In this document: positions 8,440-17,230 of the stretch, in pieces
How positions within the stretch are numbered: the stretch's first letter is position 1
How the letters are laid out: each line of letters starts with the position of its first letter
NCBI GenBank assembly: GCA_050299335.1
Contig: JBNKVT010000010.1
Span: 1-64,000 of the forward strand
Length of the DNA: 64,000 nt
Source of the DNA: JBNKVT01 sp050299335
GTDB lineage: Bacteria > Pseudomonadota > Alphaproteobacteria > Rhodobacterales > Rhodobacteraceae
Direction: 5' to 3'
Made by a program: the position numbers and the translations under genes
Notes under the pieces: model-generated
What the model saw: only the letters and a program-made list of their open reading frames with translations
Told to the model about the DNA's origin: nothing
Databases searched by the model: none

Positions 8440-9477
8440 CTAGCCGGATGTCTTCTTTTCGCGCTGAAGCACCACGGCCAGAATGATGATGACGCCCTGA
8501 ATGGCTCCGTTGAGATAGGGGCTGACGAGGTCGGTCAGGTTCAAAAGATTGCCGATCAGGCTGAGGATCAGAACGCCGACCACCGTGCCCCAGACCCGCC
8601 CGTAGCCGCCCTTCAGCATGGTGCCGCCGATGATCACGGCGGCAATCGCCTCCAGCTCCCACAGCACCCCTGTCGAGGACGAGGCCGAGCCCAGCCGCGG
8701 CACATACATGATCGTCGCCACGCCGACGAGAACGCCCAGGGCCACATAGGCAATCGTCCTGACCCGGTCGACATGGACGGCCGAATAGCGCGCCACCTGT
8801 TCGTTTGAGCCGATGGCGGCGCAATGGCGCCCGAAGGCCGTGTGCCGCATGACGATCTCGCCGATGATCGCCACCAGCGCAAAGACCACGATCGGCCAGG
8901 CCAGCACCTGCCCGCCATCCCCGAACAGGAAGGACGGCAGCGGGATGCCGTCGTAATAGACCGGCCGGTAGATCTCGCGCACCGAGAAATCCAGCGACAG
9001 CGTGCCGCCATCGGCCAGCCAGGTGACCAGCGAGCGGAAGATCCCCATCGTCCCCAGCGTGACGATGAACGCCTCGATCCGGGCCCTGGTGATCAGCAGC
9101 CCGTTGACCAGCCCCGCCGCGAGACCCAGCCCCAAAGCCGCCGCCATTCCGGCCAGGATAACCCCCCAGCCAGCCCCCATGGTCGGCACCAGGGCGTTCA
9201 TGACCATGATCATCAGCCCGGCGATGAAGGCCGCCATCGACCCCACCGACAGGTCCAGCCCGCCGGAGGTGATCACGAAGGTCATCCCCACCGCGATGAT
9301 GCCGATAAAGGCCGAGCGCGCCAGCACATTGGTCACGTTGGCATAGGAGAGGAAATTGTCGCTCATCAACGCCCCGGTCACCAGCAGCACCGCCAGGGCG
9401 ACCAGCGGCCCCAGCACATGCAGGTCCAGGTAATTCCGCGTCTTCGGCGTCGCCGTTCCGGCCACCGCGTCACTCAT
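8440..9477 (-). CDS. Sugar ABC transporter permease (RbsC-like)
   Basis: A 345-residue BPD_transp_2 permease with about eight to ten membrane segments. The hallmark GMTFVITSGGLDLSVGSMAA lies in the first third and AAVIIGGTMLKGGYGRVWGT near the C-terminus; both are conserved in RbsC/AraH/YtfT proteins. It would form the channel for the binding protein encoded downstream, energised by the ATPase encoded upstream. Its start overlaps the ATPase stop by four bases (ATGA), which indicates translational coupling. The gap to the binding-protein gene is 48 bases. Confidence 0.92.
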   Translation of the reverse strand: MSDAVAGTATPKTRNYLDLHVLGPLVALAVLLVTGALMSDNFLSYANVTNVLARSAFIGIIAVGMTFVITSGGLDLSVGSMAAFIAGLMIMVMNALVPTMGAGWGVILAGMAAALGLGLAAGLVNGLLITRARIEAFIVTLGTMGIFRSLVTWLADGGTLSLDFSVREIYRPVYYDGIPLPSFLFGDGGQVLAWPIVVFALVAIIGEIVMRHTAFGRHCAAIGSNEQVARYSAVHVDRVRTIAYVALGVLVGVATIMYVPRLGSASSSTGVLWELEAIAAVIIGGTMLKGGYGRVWGTVVGVLILSLIGNLLNLTDLVSPYLNGAIQGVIIILAVVLQREKKTSG

Positions 9478-10997
9478 GCACTTTCTCCGCCTTCCAGGCC
9501 CATCGCGTAGCGCACAATGGTGTCCTCATTGATATCCGCCCCCTCGAGCACGCCCGAGACCCGGCCCGTCCGCATCACCACGACCCGGTCCGACAGCCCG
9601 ATGATCTCCGCCATTTCCGACGAAATCACGATCACGCTCTTCCCGGCCTTTGCCAATTCGGCAATGAATTCGTAAATCTGCTGCTTGGTGCCGATATCGA
9701 TCCCGCGCGTCGGCTCGTCGATGATGACGATCTCCGGCTCCCCCAGCATCACCTTGGCGAGCAAGAGCTTCTGCTGGTTGCCGCCCGAGAGGTTGCCCAC
9801 CTTCACCTCGCGCATCGGCGCCCTGATGTCGAATTCCGCAATCGAGCGGTCCAGCGCGGCTTCTTCCGCCTTGCGGTCGATCAGCCAGTTGGTGAACCGG
9901 TCCAGCGATGCCAGCGTCAGGTTCGGCCGCATCCCCTGGGTCAGGATCAGCCCCCGCCCCTTGCGGTCCTCGGTCAGATAGGCGATCCCCAGTTCCGCCG
10001 CCCGTTTCACCGATCCGATGGTGGTCTCCGCACCCTTGACGCGGATCCTCCCCCGCGCCTCGCGCAGCCCCATCAGCCCTTCCATCAGCTCGGTCCGCCC
10101 CGAGCCGACCAGACCCGCGAAACCGAGGATTTCCCCGGGGCGCAGATCGAAACTGACATCCGACACGATCTTGCCGACCGAAAAATTCTCGACCGCCAGC
10201 ACCGGTTCCACCCCGTGCTCATGGGGCACCTGTGGAAACAGGTTGGTCAGGTCGCGGCCCACCATATGCCGGGCCATATCGTCCTCGCTCAACTCGCCCG
10301 CCGGGACCGAGATCACCTGATGCCCGTCCCTGAGCACCGTGATCCTGTCGGCAACCCGTGCCACCTCATCCAGCTTGTGGGAAGTATAGAGGATCGCCGT
10401 CCCCGCCGCCCTGAGCCGCTCGATCTGCCTAAACAGCACTTCGGCCTCGCGGTTGGTCAGAACCGCGGTCGGCTCGTCCATGATCAGCACCCGGGCGTTG
10501 CGGCTTAGCGCCTTGGCGATCTCGACCATCTGCTTGTCGGAGACAGAAATTTCCGATACCCGCGCAGCCGGATCGACATCGGTTTCAAGCTGCGCCAGCA
10601 GGGCCAGCGTCTCGGCCCGCATCTTCGCATGATCGAGCAGAAACCCCCGTTTCAGCTCGCGGCCCAGAAAGATATTCTGCTCCACGGTCAGCGTCTCGGC
10701 GAGGTTGAATTCCTGATGGATCAGCACCACACCCACCGCCTCTGCAGCCTCGGAATCCGCGAAACGCACCCCGTTCCCGTCCAGCAGCACTTCTCCCGTC
10801 GTCGGCTGCAGATAGCCCGACAGGATCTTCATCATGGTCGATTTCCCGGCCCCGTTCTCGCCGATAAGCGCATGGACCTCACCGGGGCGCAGGTCGAAAT
10901 CGATATCGAACAGGATCTGCACCGGCCCGAAGGACCGCGTCACATTTGACAGCGCTAACGTCGCCTGAGACTGAATGTTCCCGGCCGGCAGGCTCAT
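9474..10997 (-). CDS. Sugar ABC transporter ATP-binding protein (RbsA-like, two domains)
   Basis: A product of about 507 residues carrying two nucleotide-binding domains. The first has Walker A GENGAGKST, a degenerate signature (VSDKQMVEIAKAL) and Walker B VLIMDEPT. The second has the degenerate P-loop GLVGSGRTEL usual for RbsA/XylG, the signature LSGGNQQK and IVIIDEPTRGID. It powers sugar uptake with the permease and binding protein downstream. The ATG at 10997 is preferred; a GTG at 11054 would add 19 residues without a better ribosome site. Confidence 0.92.
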   Translation of the reverse strand: MSLPAGNIQSQATLALSNVTRSFGPVQILFDIDFDLRPGEVHALIGENGAGKSTMMKILSGYLQPTTGEVLLDGNGVRFADSEAAEAVGVVLIHQEFNLAETLTVEQNIFLGRELKRGFLLDHAKMRAETLALLAQLETDVDPAARVSEISVSDKQMVEIAKALSRNARVLIMDEPTAVLTNREAEVLFRQIERLRAAGTAILYTSHKLDEVARVADRITVLRDGHQVISVPAGELSEDDMARHMVGRDLTNLFPQVPHEHGVEPVLAVENFSVGKIVSDVSFDLRPGEILGFAGLVGSGRTELMEGLMGLREARGRIRVKGAETTIGSVKRAAELGIAYLTEDRKGRGLILTQGMRPNLTLASLDRFTNWLIDRKAEEAALDRSIAEFDIRAPMREVKVGNLSGGNQQKLLLAKVMLGEPEIVIIDEPTRGIDIGTKQQIYEFIAELAKAGKSVIVISSEMAEIIGLSDRVVVMRTGRVSGVLEGADINEDTIVRYAMGLEGGESA

Positions 10998-11079
10998 TCC
11001 GGATAATTTCCGAAGATCGACAATTTGTTCACTCCCTGTCCGTCCTCGCCGCACGGGACGGTGCGCTATTTGTGACGTA

Positions 11080-11107
11080 TTCCCCCGGCCGGATCAACCG
11101 GGGTATT
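11080..11107. promoter_or_regulatory. Possible operator between ABC operon and small exported protein
   Basis: An imperfect dyad with CCCCCGG on the left and CCGGGG on the right lies in the 239-bp divergent region ahead of the ABC operon. Sugar ABC operons are often controlled by LacI-type repressors that bind such dyads, but no regulator gene is adjacent. Low-confidence reading. Confidence 0.25.
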
Positions 11108-11236
11108 TGCCTCATGTTGACGATAACAAGCCTGAGTGGCGTCCGTGCCATGTGTGCCCCGGGCGCGTTCCATACTTTCACCATAGTCGTCACTTTTTGT
11201 AGCCGTGCGATTAGTCAGTGAAACAGGAGATTCCTT

Positions 11237-11545
11237 GTGAGAATTGTTCAAGTTGTGACAGCCATTGCGATGTTTGCCGCCTCGGCAGGGCAGGTACATG
11301 CCGCCATGAGTTGCGGATCGTCATTTGGCGGCACTTCGTGGTTATCGTATGAAAGCTTTTGGGGCTGCAACAATACCTGTACGGAATGGGTTCTGTCCAA
11401 CCGGGGTTCCTATCCCATTTATGTCCAGATCAACGGAGCCGGCTTCGGTTTCGTCAACACGGTGATTCAGGCCGGCGGGTCTGACGTGTTGTACACCCCG
11501 GCCAATGGCGCGCGCGTCACCATTGAATGCAGCATCTGGGAGTAA
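11237..11545 (+). CDS. Small exported cysteine-containing protein
   Basis: The product is 102 residues. MRIVQVVTAIAMFAASAGQ followed by VHAA is a Sec signal peptide, leaving a mature domain of about 79 residues with four cysteines (C26, C44, C48, C97) that could form two disulfides. The mature part is Gly/Ser/Asn-rich with aromatic residues, which suggests a small beta-rich fold. The start is GTG at 11237, supported by AGGAG at 11225-11229. It sits divergently from the ABC importer operon, flanked by long intergenic DNA. I do not recognise the family. Confidence 0.65.
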   Translation: MRIVQVVTAIAMFAASAGQVHAAMSCGSSFGGTSWLSYESFWGCNNTCTEWVLSNRGSYPIYVQINGAGFGFVNTVIQAGGSDVLYTPANGARVTIECSIWE

Positions 11546-11576
11546 CAGCCCGCCTGGCAGCGTGGTTCAACATGGC

Positions 11577-11600
11577 GGACAGAGTCCCGACGCTCTGTCC
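11577..11600 (+). terminator. Hairpin after the small exported protein gene
   Basis: GGACAGAG (11577-11584) pairs with CTCTGTCC (11593-11600) across an 8-nt loop, 32 bases after the stop codon. The T-run is absent, so it is a weak terminator candidate. Confidence 0.4.
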
Positions 11601-11787
11601 GGTTCTCAACAAGAAGGGGAGCCCGCCCGCTTCCCGACCCCTCCTTGTGCCAGATACGCCCACCGGAGGCGTCCGCCTCCGCCCGAGAGCGCTGGGGCCG
11701 ATCAAATCGGCCAAGACCACGGGGGCCGGGGCAGGCGCAAGCCTCGTCCCGGCCCCGGGTCGCCGCGCGCCAGCGCGGAGAAACCGC

Positions 11788-12768
11788 TCAGCAATAGCGC
11801 TCCGGCCCCACCGATTGGGCGTCCGAATACCGGTCCCCGTGGGCGAAACCCACCGGCAGCACGGCCTCGATCTCGGCGATATCGTCTGCCGACAGGGTAA
11901 CCTCGGCCGCGGCGATATTCTGCAACAGATGCTCCGGCGAGCGGGTGCCCGGGATCGGGATCAGGTGGTCGCCCTGGGCAAGCACCCAGGCCACCGCCAG
12001 CGTCGCTGCCGACAGCCCCCTGTCCCGCGCCAGGGCCCGGAAGCGTTCCGCATAGACCAGATTGGCCGAATAGTTCGGTTCCGTGAACCGCGGATTGGAG
12101 CGCCGGAACGGCTCCAGGACCTGAAGGGAGGGCGGCGTGTCCGTCAGCATCCCGCGGCCCACCGGGGAAAACGGCACGAAGGCAACCCCCAACTCGCGGC
12201 AGGCCTGGATCATCCCCAGCTCTGGCAACCGCGTCCAGAGCGAATATTCGTTCTGCACCGCCATCACCGGGCCGACCGATGCAGCCCGACGCAGGGTCGA
12301 GGGCGCCACTTCCGATAACCCGATCCCGCCGATCACTCCCTCGTCCTTCAGGGCGATCAGCGTCTCCATCACCTCCTCGATCGGTCGCTCCGCCTCGCGG
12401 CGGTGGATATAGAACAGATCCACATGGTCGATCCCCAGCCGTTGCAGGGACCCTTCCAGTTCCGCCCTGAGATGCGACCCCGAATTGTCGAACCACCGCT
12501 TGTCCTTCTCGACACGGATCGACGCTTTGGTGGCAATCACCCAATCGCCCTTCTTTCCCTTGAGGTAATTCCCGATCACCGTCTCTGAGACACCGTTGCC
12601 ATAAATATTGGCCGTATCGAGATGGAAGAATCCCCGCTCCTTCGCCATGTCGAGTGTCCGGTGCGACATCCCTTCGTCCGTCGCCCCATAGACCCCGGCA
12701 AAGCTCATGCAGCCAAGCCCGACAGGAGCCACCTCTGGTCCCTCGGCCCCGTATTTCCGCATCTTCAT
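11788..12768 (-). CDS. Aldo/keto reductase
   Basis: A 326-residue NADPH-dependent AKR. It opens MKMRKYGAEGPEVAPVGLGC, has the catalytic Asp/Tyr region HLDTANIYGNGVSE, Lys in VIATKAS and His in FYIHRRE, and ends with the cofactor-binding PIPGTRSPEHLLQNIAA segment. It reduces or oxidises aldehydes and ketones of unknown identity; the sequence resembles the AKR13/YakC-type branch. The ATG at 12768 has GGAGA seven bases upstream; an ATG at 12762 is a near alternative. It stands alone and is divergent from the epimerase gene across a 358-bp spacer containing twin palindromes. Confidence 0.9.
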   Translation of the reverse strand: MKMRKYGAEGPEVAPVGLGCMSFAGVYGATDEGMSHRTLDMAKERGFFHLDTANIYGNGVSETVIGNYLKGKKGDWVIATKASIRVEKDKRWFDNSGSHLRAELEGSLQRLGIDHVDLFYIHRREAERPIEEVMETLIALKDEGVIGGIGLSEVAPSTLRRAASVGPVMAVQNEYSLWTRLPELGMIQACRELGVAFVPFSPVGRGMLTDTPPSLQVLEPFRRSNPRFTEPNYSANLVYAERFRALARDRGLSAATLAVAWVLAQGDHLIPIPGTRSPEHLLQNIAAAEVTLSADDIAEIEAVLPVGFAHGDRYSDAQSVGPERYC

Positions 12769-12873
12769 GAAAAAGTCTCCGGTTTTCCGATCATCCCCGC
12801 TCTGTGTCAGATTGCACCGCGCATGTACATCGCCGACAGTTGGTCGGTATGCCGGTTTGATCCCGGCGCGGAA

Positions 12874-12919
12874 CCGCATTTTTTCAAAAAATGCGGCCGA
12901 AATTTTCGAAAAATTTCGG
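12874..12919. promoter_or_regulatory. Twin AT-rich palindromes in a GC-rich intergenic region
   Basis: Two perfect dyads sit back to back. CCGCATTTTTT-c-AAAAAATGCGG spans 12874-12896, and CCGAAATTTT-cga-AAAATTTCGG spans 12897-12919. Both have GC at the outer ends and AT at the centre, the reverse of a usual terminator, so paired operator sites are likelier than termination. They lie in the 358-bp gap between the divergent aldo/keto reductase and epimerase genes. I see nothing else in that gap. Confidence 0.5.
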
Positions 12920-13126
12920 TTGCTCCCGGATGTTGTTCCAAGATACGGGGCGGAGCCGTTTCCCGGCCGGACACTGGGACGGGCACGATAGGAGGCGACG
13001 TTCTTCAATCCGGTTCTGCAGACCAGGGGCCCGTCGCACCCGGCTTCGAAATTGTTGCAACATTGCGCGTGGCGCTGTCCCCGTCTCAAGGGTAGAGTAC
13101 GCGGCGAAAGCCTGGAGCCTTCCCTC

Positions 13127-13531
13127 ATGATCGGACGTCTCAATCATGTCGCCATTGCCGTTCCCGACCTGGAGGCGGCTGCGGATCGCTATCGGCGCGG
13201 TCTCGGCGCCGGGGTCAGTGCTCCCCGGGCGATACCCGATCACGGGGTGACGGTGGTGTTCGTCGATCTGCCCAACACCAAGATCGAACTTCTGCGCCCG
13301 CTGGGTCCGGACTCGCCGATTGCGAACTTTCTGGAACGACACCCCAATGGCGGCCTTCACCATCTTTGCTACGAGGTTCACGACATTGCCGCTGCCCGGG
13401 ACCGTCTGGTCGCCGACGGGGCGCGTGTTCTCGGTGACGGCGAACCGCGGACCGGCGCCCATGGCAAGCCGGTGCTTTTTCTCCATCCGGCGGATTTTTC
13501 CGGCACCCTCATCGAACTGGAGCAGGCATGA
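13127..13531 (+). CDS. mce: Methylmalonyl-CoA epimerase
   Basis: A 134-residue vicinal-oxygen-chelate protein starting MIGRLNHVAIAVPDLEAAAD. Metal ligands are visible as the His in RLNHVAI, the His in GLHHLCYEV and the terminal Glu in GTLIELEQA. It interconverts (R)- and (S)-methylmalonyl-CoA in the propionyl-CoA to succinyl-CoA route used for odd-chain fatty acids and some amino acids, which fits the fatty-acid oxidation cluster nearby. The ATG at 13127 matches the family start. It overlaps the DUF1467 gene by four bases. Confidence 0.93.
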   Translation: MIGRLNHVAIAVPDLEAAADRYRRGLGAGVSAPRAIPDHGVTVVFVDLPNTKIELLRPLGPDSPIANFLERHPNGGLHHLCYEVHDIAAARDRLVADGARVLGDGEPRTGAHGKPVLFLHPADFSGTLIELEQA

Positions 13532-13803
13532 CCATTACCGGTGCCATCGTCCTTTTTGCCGTGATCTGGTTCATGGCACTGCTGATCGCCCTGCCCCTGG
13601 GCCTGCGCACCCATGGCGATGAGGGAAGCGCGGACGAAGCCTCGCCTGCCTCCTCGCCCGTCAACCCCGAAATCGGACGCAAGATGAAATGGGTGACGGT
13701 CATTTCCTTCGCGATCTGGGTGCCCCTTGTGGCCTTCATCATGTCGGGCTGGGTCTCGGTCGAGGACCTCGATATCTGGCGCAACATCCGGCCAGGCAGG
13801 TAG
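13528..13803 (+). CDS. DUF1467 family membrane protein
   Basis: A 91-residue protein with two membrane segments (about residues 4-25 and 55-75) and the family pattern VIWFMALLIALPLGLRTHGDEG. Its biochemical role is unknown. The gene is translationally coupled to methylmalonyl-CoA epimerase (ATGA at 13528-13531), a pairing that is common in alphaproteobacteria. The conserved linkage suggests a shared role or merely shared expression. Confidence 0.88.
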   Translation: MTITGAIVLFAVIWFMALLIALPLGLRTHGDEGSADEASPASSPVNPEIGRKMKWVTVISFAIWVPLVAFIMSGWVSVEDLDIWRNIRPGR

Positions 13804-13826
13804 TGCGCCAAGGCCAGGGGCGCAGC

Positions 13827-14210
13827 CTATTCGCCCAGCACGATCCGTTCCGAAATCTGGTAGAACTCGTTCCCGGCCACGGTGATCGAGGTGCCGTCGC
13901 TGAGCCTTACAGCCTCGATGGCGGCGTTGGTGCTCCAGCTGCCGGCGCTGAGCACCAGCTTGCGGGTGCCGCCCTGGGGTCGGGTGACATAGACCTCGGC
14001 CCCGGACGCGGTGCGCTTGACCCCGAAGCCGCAATATTTGTTCAAGAGCGGGTCCTCGAACGAGCAGGGCGCGGCGGAGGCGGTGTCGTAATCGGCACGG
14101 GTCGCGGGTGGCGGCGGGATGTCGGCCGGCAGGTCGGGCAGGGCGGATTGGGAAACGCCGCAGGCGGCCAGGGCGACAATCGGGATCAGGATCAGGGGGC
14201 GGACGCGCAT
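13827..14210 (-). CDS. Small lipoprotein of unknown function
   Basis: A 127-residue protein with a lipoprotein signal (MRVRPLILIPIVALAACG; lipobox LAAC). It should be anchored by Cys17 in the periplasm. The mature part has a proline-rich linker (DIPPPPATRAD), two cysteines in a CSFEDPLLNKYCGFG segment that could be disulfide-linked, and a beta-rich C-terminus. It ends convergent with the DUF1467 gene. I do not know a family function. Confidence 0.75.
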   Translation of the reverse strand: MRVRPLILIPIVALAACGVSQSALPDLPADIPPPPATRADYDTASAAPCSFEDPLLNKYCGFGVKRTASGAEVYVTRPQGGTRKLVLSAGSWSTNAAIEAVRLSDGTSITVAGNEFYQISERIVLGE

Positions 14211-14384
14211 ACTCTCTCCTCGACTTGGGCAATGATCCGGCCAAACCTAACAAGCATGAGAGGATTTGAGAACCCGTCGCCGAAGTTGACCGGATCTGCA
14301 AATGTGATCGCCTGGCCTCTGGCCCCCGCCAACGCATGGCGATAGTCTGGCCCGCGGCAGATGCGCGAAGCTTTAAGGCCGGCT

Positions 14385-15041
14385 ATGAAGAAGAAAGCAC
14401 TGCGGGATTTTCTGGTCGCGTCGGGGATGGCGCTGCTGGCCACATTGCCAGGCCAGGCGGCGGCGCATCCGCATATTTTTATCGATGGCGGCATCGATTT
14501 CCATTTCGAAGGCGGCAAGCTGACCCGGCTGCGGGTGACCTGGATCTACGATCCGTTCTATTCTCTCTACCTGCTGCAGGACGAGGGGATCGACAGCGAT
14601 GGCGACGGGGTCCTGACCGAGGAGGAGAAGGCCAGGCTGGCGGCGCGAGAAACCAATTGGGTCGAAGATTATGACGGTGACAGTTTCCTTTGGCAAAACG
14701 AGGCGCGGATCGGCCTGTCGCGGCCTGTCGATGCGACCGGAGACCTCGTGGACGGCCAGGTGACCATCATCTTCGACAGGCTGCTGGATGCGCCTGTCGA
14801 ACCCGGTGACGGACTGGTCGCCAAGGCCTTCGATCCCTCCTATTACGTGCAGTACGCGGTCACCAAACCCCCGCGGGTCATCGGCGCCGCCCCCTGTCTG
14901 GCCGAAGTTCACCCCTTCGTCGCCGAGGGTGCGTTGGGCGCGCTGCAGGCCGATCTCAGCGCGCTCGGCCGCGACGAAACCCCCGAGATGCCCAATATCG
15001 GCGCGCTGTTCGCCGACCAGATCATGCTGGTATGCGACTGA
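14385..15041 (+). CDS. DUF1007 family exported protein
   Basis: About 218 residues with a signal peptide (MKKKALRDF... ATLPGQAAAHPHIFIDG). The mature N-terminus HPHIFIDGGIDFHF is the DUF1007 hallmark. An EF-hand-like loop (DSDGDGVLTEEE) follows. DUF1007 proteins occur next to nickel/cobalt NicO transporters, so a periplasmic metal-handling role is inferred. The ATG at 14385 gives a normal signal peptide; the upstream ATG at 14361 adds eight residues. It overlaps the NicO gene by 10 bases. Confidence 0.88.
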   Translation: MKKKALRDFLVASGMALLATLPGQAAAHPHIFIDGGIDFHFEGGKLTRLRVTWIYDPFYSLYLLQDEGIDSDGDGVLTEEEKARLAARETNWVEDYDGDSFLWQNEARIGLSRPVDATGDLVDGQVTIIFDRLLDAPVEPGDGLVAKAFDPSYYVQYAVTKPPRVIGAAPCLAEVHPFVAEGALGALQADLSALGRDETPEMPNIGALFADQIMLVCD

Positions 15042-15973
15042 TCGCCGGGCTGGCCTTGCTGGCGGTGCTGGTCGCGGCCTTCTGGCTGTGGCATTCAGGC
15101 GCTTACAGCGAGATGGCCTGGTGGGCGGCGCAGAAACAGCGCGCGTTCCAGACGGCGATTGCCGGGACGGTACGGGCGATCAAGGGCGGGGATATGGCCG
15201 CCTCGCTGGGGCTGATCGGGGCCTGTGCGGCCTACGGGCTGGTGCATGCAATCGGGCCGGGGCATGGCAAGGTGCTGATCGGCGGGGCGGCGGTGGCGAG
15301 CCGGACGACGGCGGGACGGATGGCGGCGCTGGCGCTGGTCTCGTCGCTGGCGCAGGCTCTGGTGGCCATTGTGCTGGTCTATGGCGGGTTCGCGATCTTC
15401 TCGATGTCGTCGCGCTGGGCGGTGGAGACGGCGGACCAGCTGCTGGCGCCCCTGAGCTACGCGGTGATCGGGCTGGTGGGCGTGGTTTTACTGCTGCGCG
15501 GGCTTCGGGCCTTGTGGCGTGAGGGCGGGGCGCGCGGGAGCGGGCAGGGGGATCGCCATTCGCATGAACAAAATCATGGGCACCGACACCACGAGCACCA
15601 CGACGGGCATGATTGCGGGCATGCGCACGGTCCAAGCGTCGAGCAGGTGGAGAAGGTGCACTCGCTGCGCGACGCGGTGGCACTGGTGGCGGTGATTGCG
15701 ATGCGGCCCTGTACCGGCGCGATCCTGGTGCTGGTGATCTGCTGGGGGCTTGGGCTGACGGTGATCGGGGCGGTAGGCGTGCTGGCCATGGGGCTGGGGA
15801 CGGCGGCCTTTACGATGCTGGTGGCGGTCGGTGGTGTCGGCCTGCGTGGTGCGGCGCTGGTGGCGACAGCAGGTGACGGACGGCTGAGGCTGGCATTTCC
15901 GGCGATCCAGATCATTGCCGGAGGCGCTGTGATGCTGGCGGGGTTCGGGCTGGCGCTGCCGGCCCTGTTCTGA
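15032..15973 (+). CDS. NicO-family nickel/cobalt transporter (RcnA-like)
   Basis: A 313-residue membrane protein with about six helices. The conserved GLVHAIGPGHGKVL motif is in the first third. The cytoplasmic loop is strongly histidine-rich (HSHEQNHGHRHHEHHDGHD), a metal-binding tract. A second conserved AMRPCTGAILVLV motif follows. The family moves Ni or Co ions, usually as efflux for RcnA-like members. It is coupled to the upstream DUF1007 gene by a 10-base overlap, making a two-gene metal unit. No riboswitch or metal regulator is apparent. Confidence 0.9.
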   Translation: MRLIAGLALLAVLVAAFWLWHSGAYSEMAWWAAQKQRAFQTAIAGTVRAIKGGDMAASLGLIGACAAYGLVHAIGPGHGKVLIGGAAVASRTTAGRMAALALVSSLAQALVAIVLVYGGFAIFSMSSRWAVETADQLLAPLSYAVIGLVGVVLLLRGLRALWREGGARGSGQGDRHSHEQNHGHRHHEHHDGHDCGHAHGPSVEQVEKVHSLRDAVALVAVIAMRPCTGAILVLVICWGLGLTVIGAVGVLAMGLGTAAFTMLVAVGGVGLRGAALVATAGDGRLRLAFPAIQIIAGGAVMLAGFGLALPALF

Positions 15974-16007
15974 GGGGGAGGCCGAGAATGCCGCAGTCGT
16001 GTGGAAA

Positions 16008-16070
16008 CCCTCTCCCCCGACCCCTCTCCCAAGGGGAGAGGGGAGGATCTCCCCTTCCGTCGGGAGGGGA
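16008..16070. repeat. CTCTCCCC-type palindromic repeat, copy 1
   Basis: CCCCTCTCCC-a-AGGGGAGAGGGG forms a strong hairpin, preceded by CCCTCTCCCCCGA. A close relative is at 24469-24510. Such GAGAGGGG palindromes are widely dispersed between genes in proteobacteria. It may also end the NicO transcript. Confidence 0.65.
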
Positions 16071-16126
16071 TGTAGGGGGGAGGTTCTGCGCGGGTCCTTT
16101 CACTGTTGCCGCACAATAGCCTTGCG

Positions 16127-16816
16127 ATGGCGTTCCTGCGCGGACATTGGCAGCTGATCTTCCTGATGCTTGCGCTATTCGCGCTCTGGCGGACGCCCGT
16201 CGTGATCCCGCTGAAGCTGCTGGTGGTGTTCCTCCACGAACTGTCGCACGGCCTGGCGGCGATCTTCACCGGCGGCGAGATCGAGCGGATCACCTTGTCG
16301 GCGCAGCAGGGCGGGACGGCGTGGACGCGTGGCGGCAACGGCTTTGCGATCCTGTCGGCGGGCTATGTCGGGTCGCTGGTGATTGGCGTGATCCTGTTCC
16401 TCGCCGCCCGCTGGAGCCGTGCCGACCGCCTTGTCACCGCGGCGCTGGGAACGGGAATGCTGGCGATCACCGCGCTCTATGTCCGCGACCCGTTTGCGCT
16501 GGTTTTCTGCGGCGTGACCGGGGCAGCGCTGCTGGCTGTGGCGTGGTTTCTGAGCCATGGGCCGAACGACCTGCTGCTGCGGATCGTCGGGCTGGCGAGC
16601 ATGATCTATGTGCCCTTTGACATCTTCTCAGACACCATCGCCCGCTCGGAACTGCGCTCGGATGCCCGGATGCTGGCCGAGGCCTATGGCGGGGCGACAG
16701 TGCTCTGGGGCGGGCTGTGGCTGGTGGTGAGCCTCGCGGTGATCGGGCTCTCCTTACGCTATGGGCTGGGAGAACGGAGCAATGTCGACTGGCACAAGCG
16801 CGGGCCTCAGGTCTGA
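16127..16816 (+). CDS. M50-like membrane metallopeptidase
   Basis: About 229 residues, mostly hydrophobic (roughly six segments). The zinc motif HELSH lies in FLHELSHGLAAIFTGG near residue 33, the pattern of M50B-like peptidases (PF13398 type). These act inside the membrane, but the substrate here is unknown. The ATG at 16127 is chosen; a TTG at 16106 in frame adds seven residues and neither start has a strong ribosome site. The 3' end overlaps the convergent membrane gene by 10 bases. Confidence 0.82.
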   Translation: MAFLRGHWQLIFLMLALFALWRTPVVIPLKLLVVFLHELSHGLAAIFTGGEIERITLSAQQGGTAWTRGGNGFAILSAGYVGSLVIGVILFLAARWSRADRLVTAALGTGMLAITALYVRDPFALVFCGVTGAALLAVAWFLSHGPNDLLLRIVGLASMIYVPFDIFSDTIARSELRSDARMLAEAYGGATVLWGGLWLVVSLAVIGLSLRYGLGERSNVDWHKRGPQV

Positions 16817-17217
16817 GGCGGCAGGATCGTCGGGGTCCGTTCCCCGAGCAGGTAGCGGGCGACATCGGTATAGTCGAAGGCAAGCGAGATCGCGATGGTG
16901 GCGAGGATGACTACCATGGCGCGTCTTGGCCAGACGGGCATGTCCTCGCGCCGGATCTGCTTGACAAGCCAGATCGCCAGCGGCGTCCAGACAATGAGAT
17001 GCGGCAGGCCGAGCAGCTTCACATAGCCCAGCTGGCCATACATCCAGTCGATGGTCAGCCCGCCCGCCAGTCCGGCGGCGACGCATAGCACTGCGGTCAG
17101 CCTTGTCTGGCGCCAGATCAGAAGAGCCAGCGGCAGGATGAAGGCGCCGACCAGCAGGACATTCAGCCAGATCTGCACCCATTCGGGTTGCTGCTGAAAG
17201 GCTTCTTCAAGTGTCAT
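16807..17217 (-). CDS. Membrane protein of unknown function
   Basis: A 136-residue protein with four predicted membrane segments (about residues 19-36, 41-58, 65-85, 100-118) and a short soluble tail. I do not recognise a family. The start (MTLEEAFQQQPEWVQIWLN) has AAGGGGAAAGGC upstream on the minus strand. It precedes no obvious partner: the NUDIX gene lies 13 bases upstream on the same strand, so it may be the last gene of the beta-oxidation transcript. Confidence 0.72.
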   Translation of the reverse strand: MTLEEAFQQQPEWVQIWLNVLLVGAFILPLALLIWRQTRLTAVLCVAAGLAGGLTIDWMYGQLGYVKLLGLPHLIVWTPLAIWLVKQIRREDMPVWPRRAMVVILATIAISLAFDYTDVARYLLGERTPTILPPQT

Positions 17218-17230
17218 GCCTTTCCCCTTG

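Noticed and set aside
14211..14384. Cobalamin or metal riboswitch ahead of the DUF1007-NicO genes
   Set aside because: The 174-bp leader shows no B12-box or other riboswitch-like conserved element that I can see.
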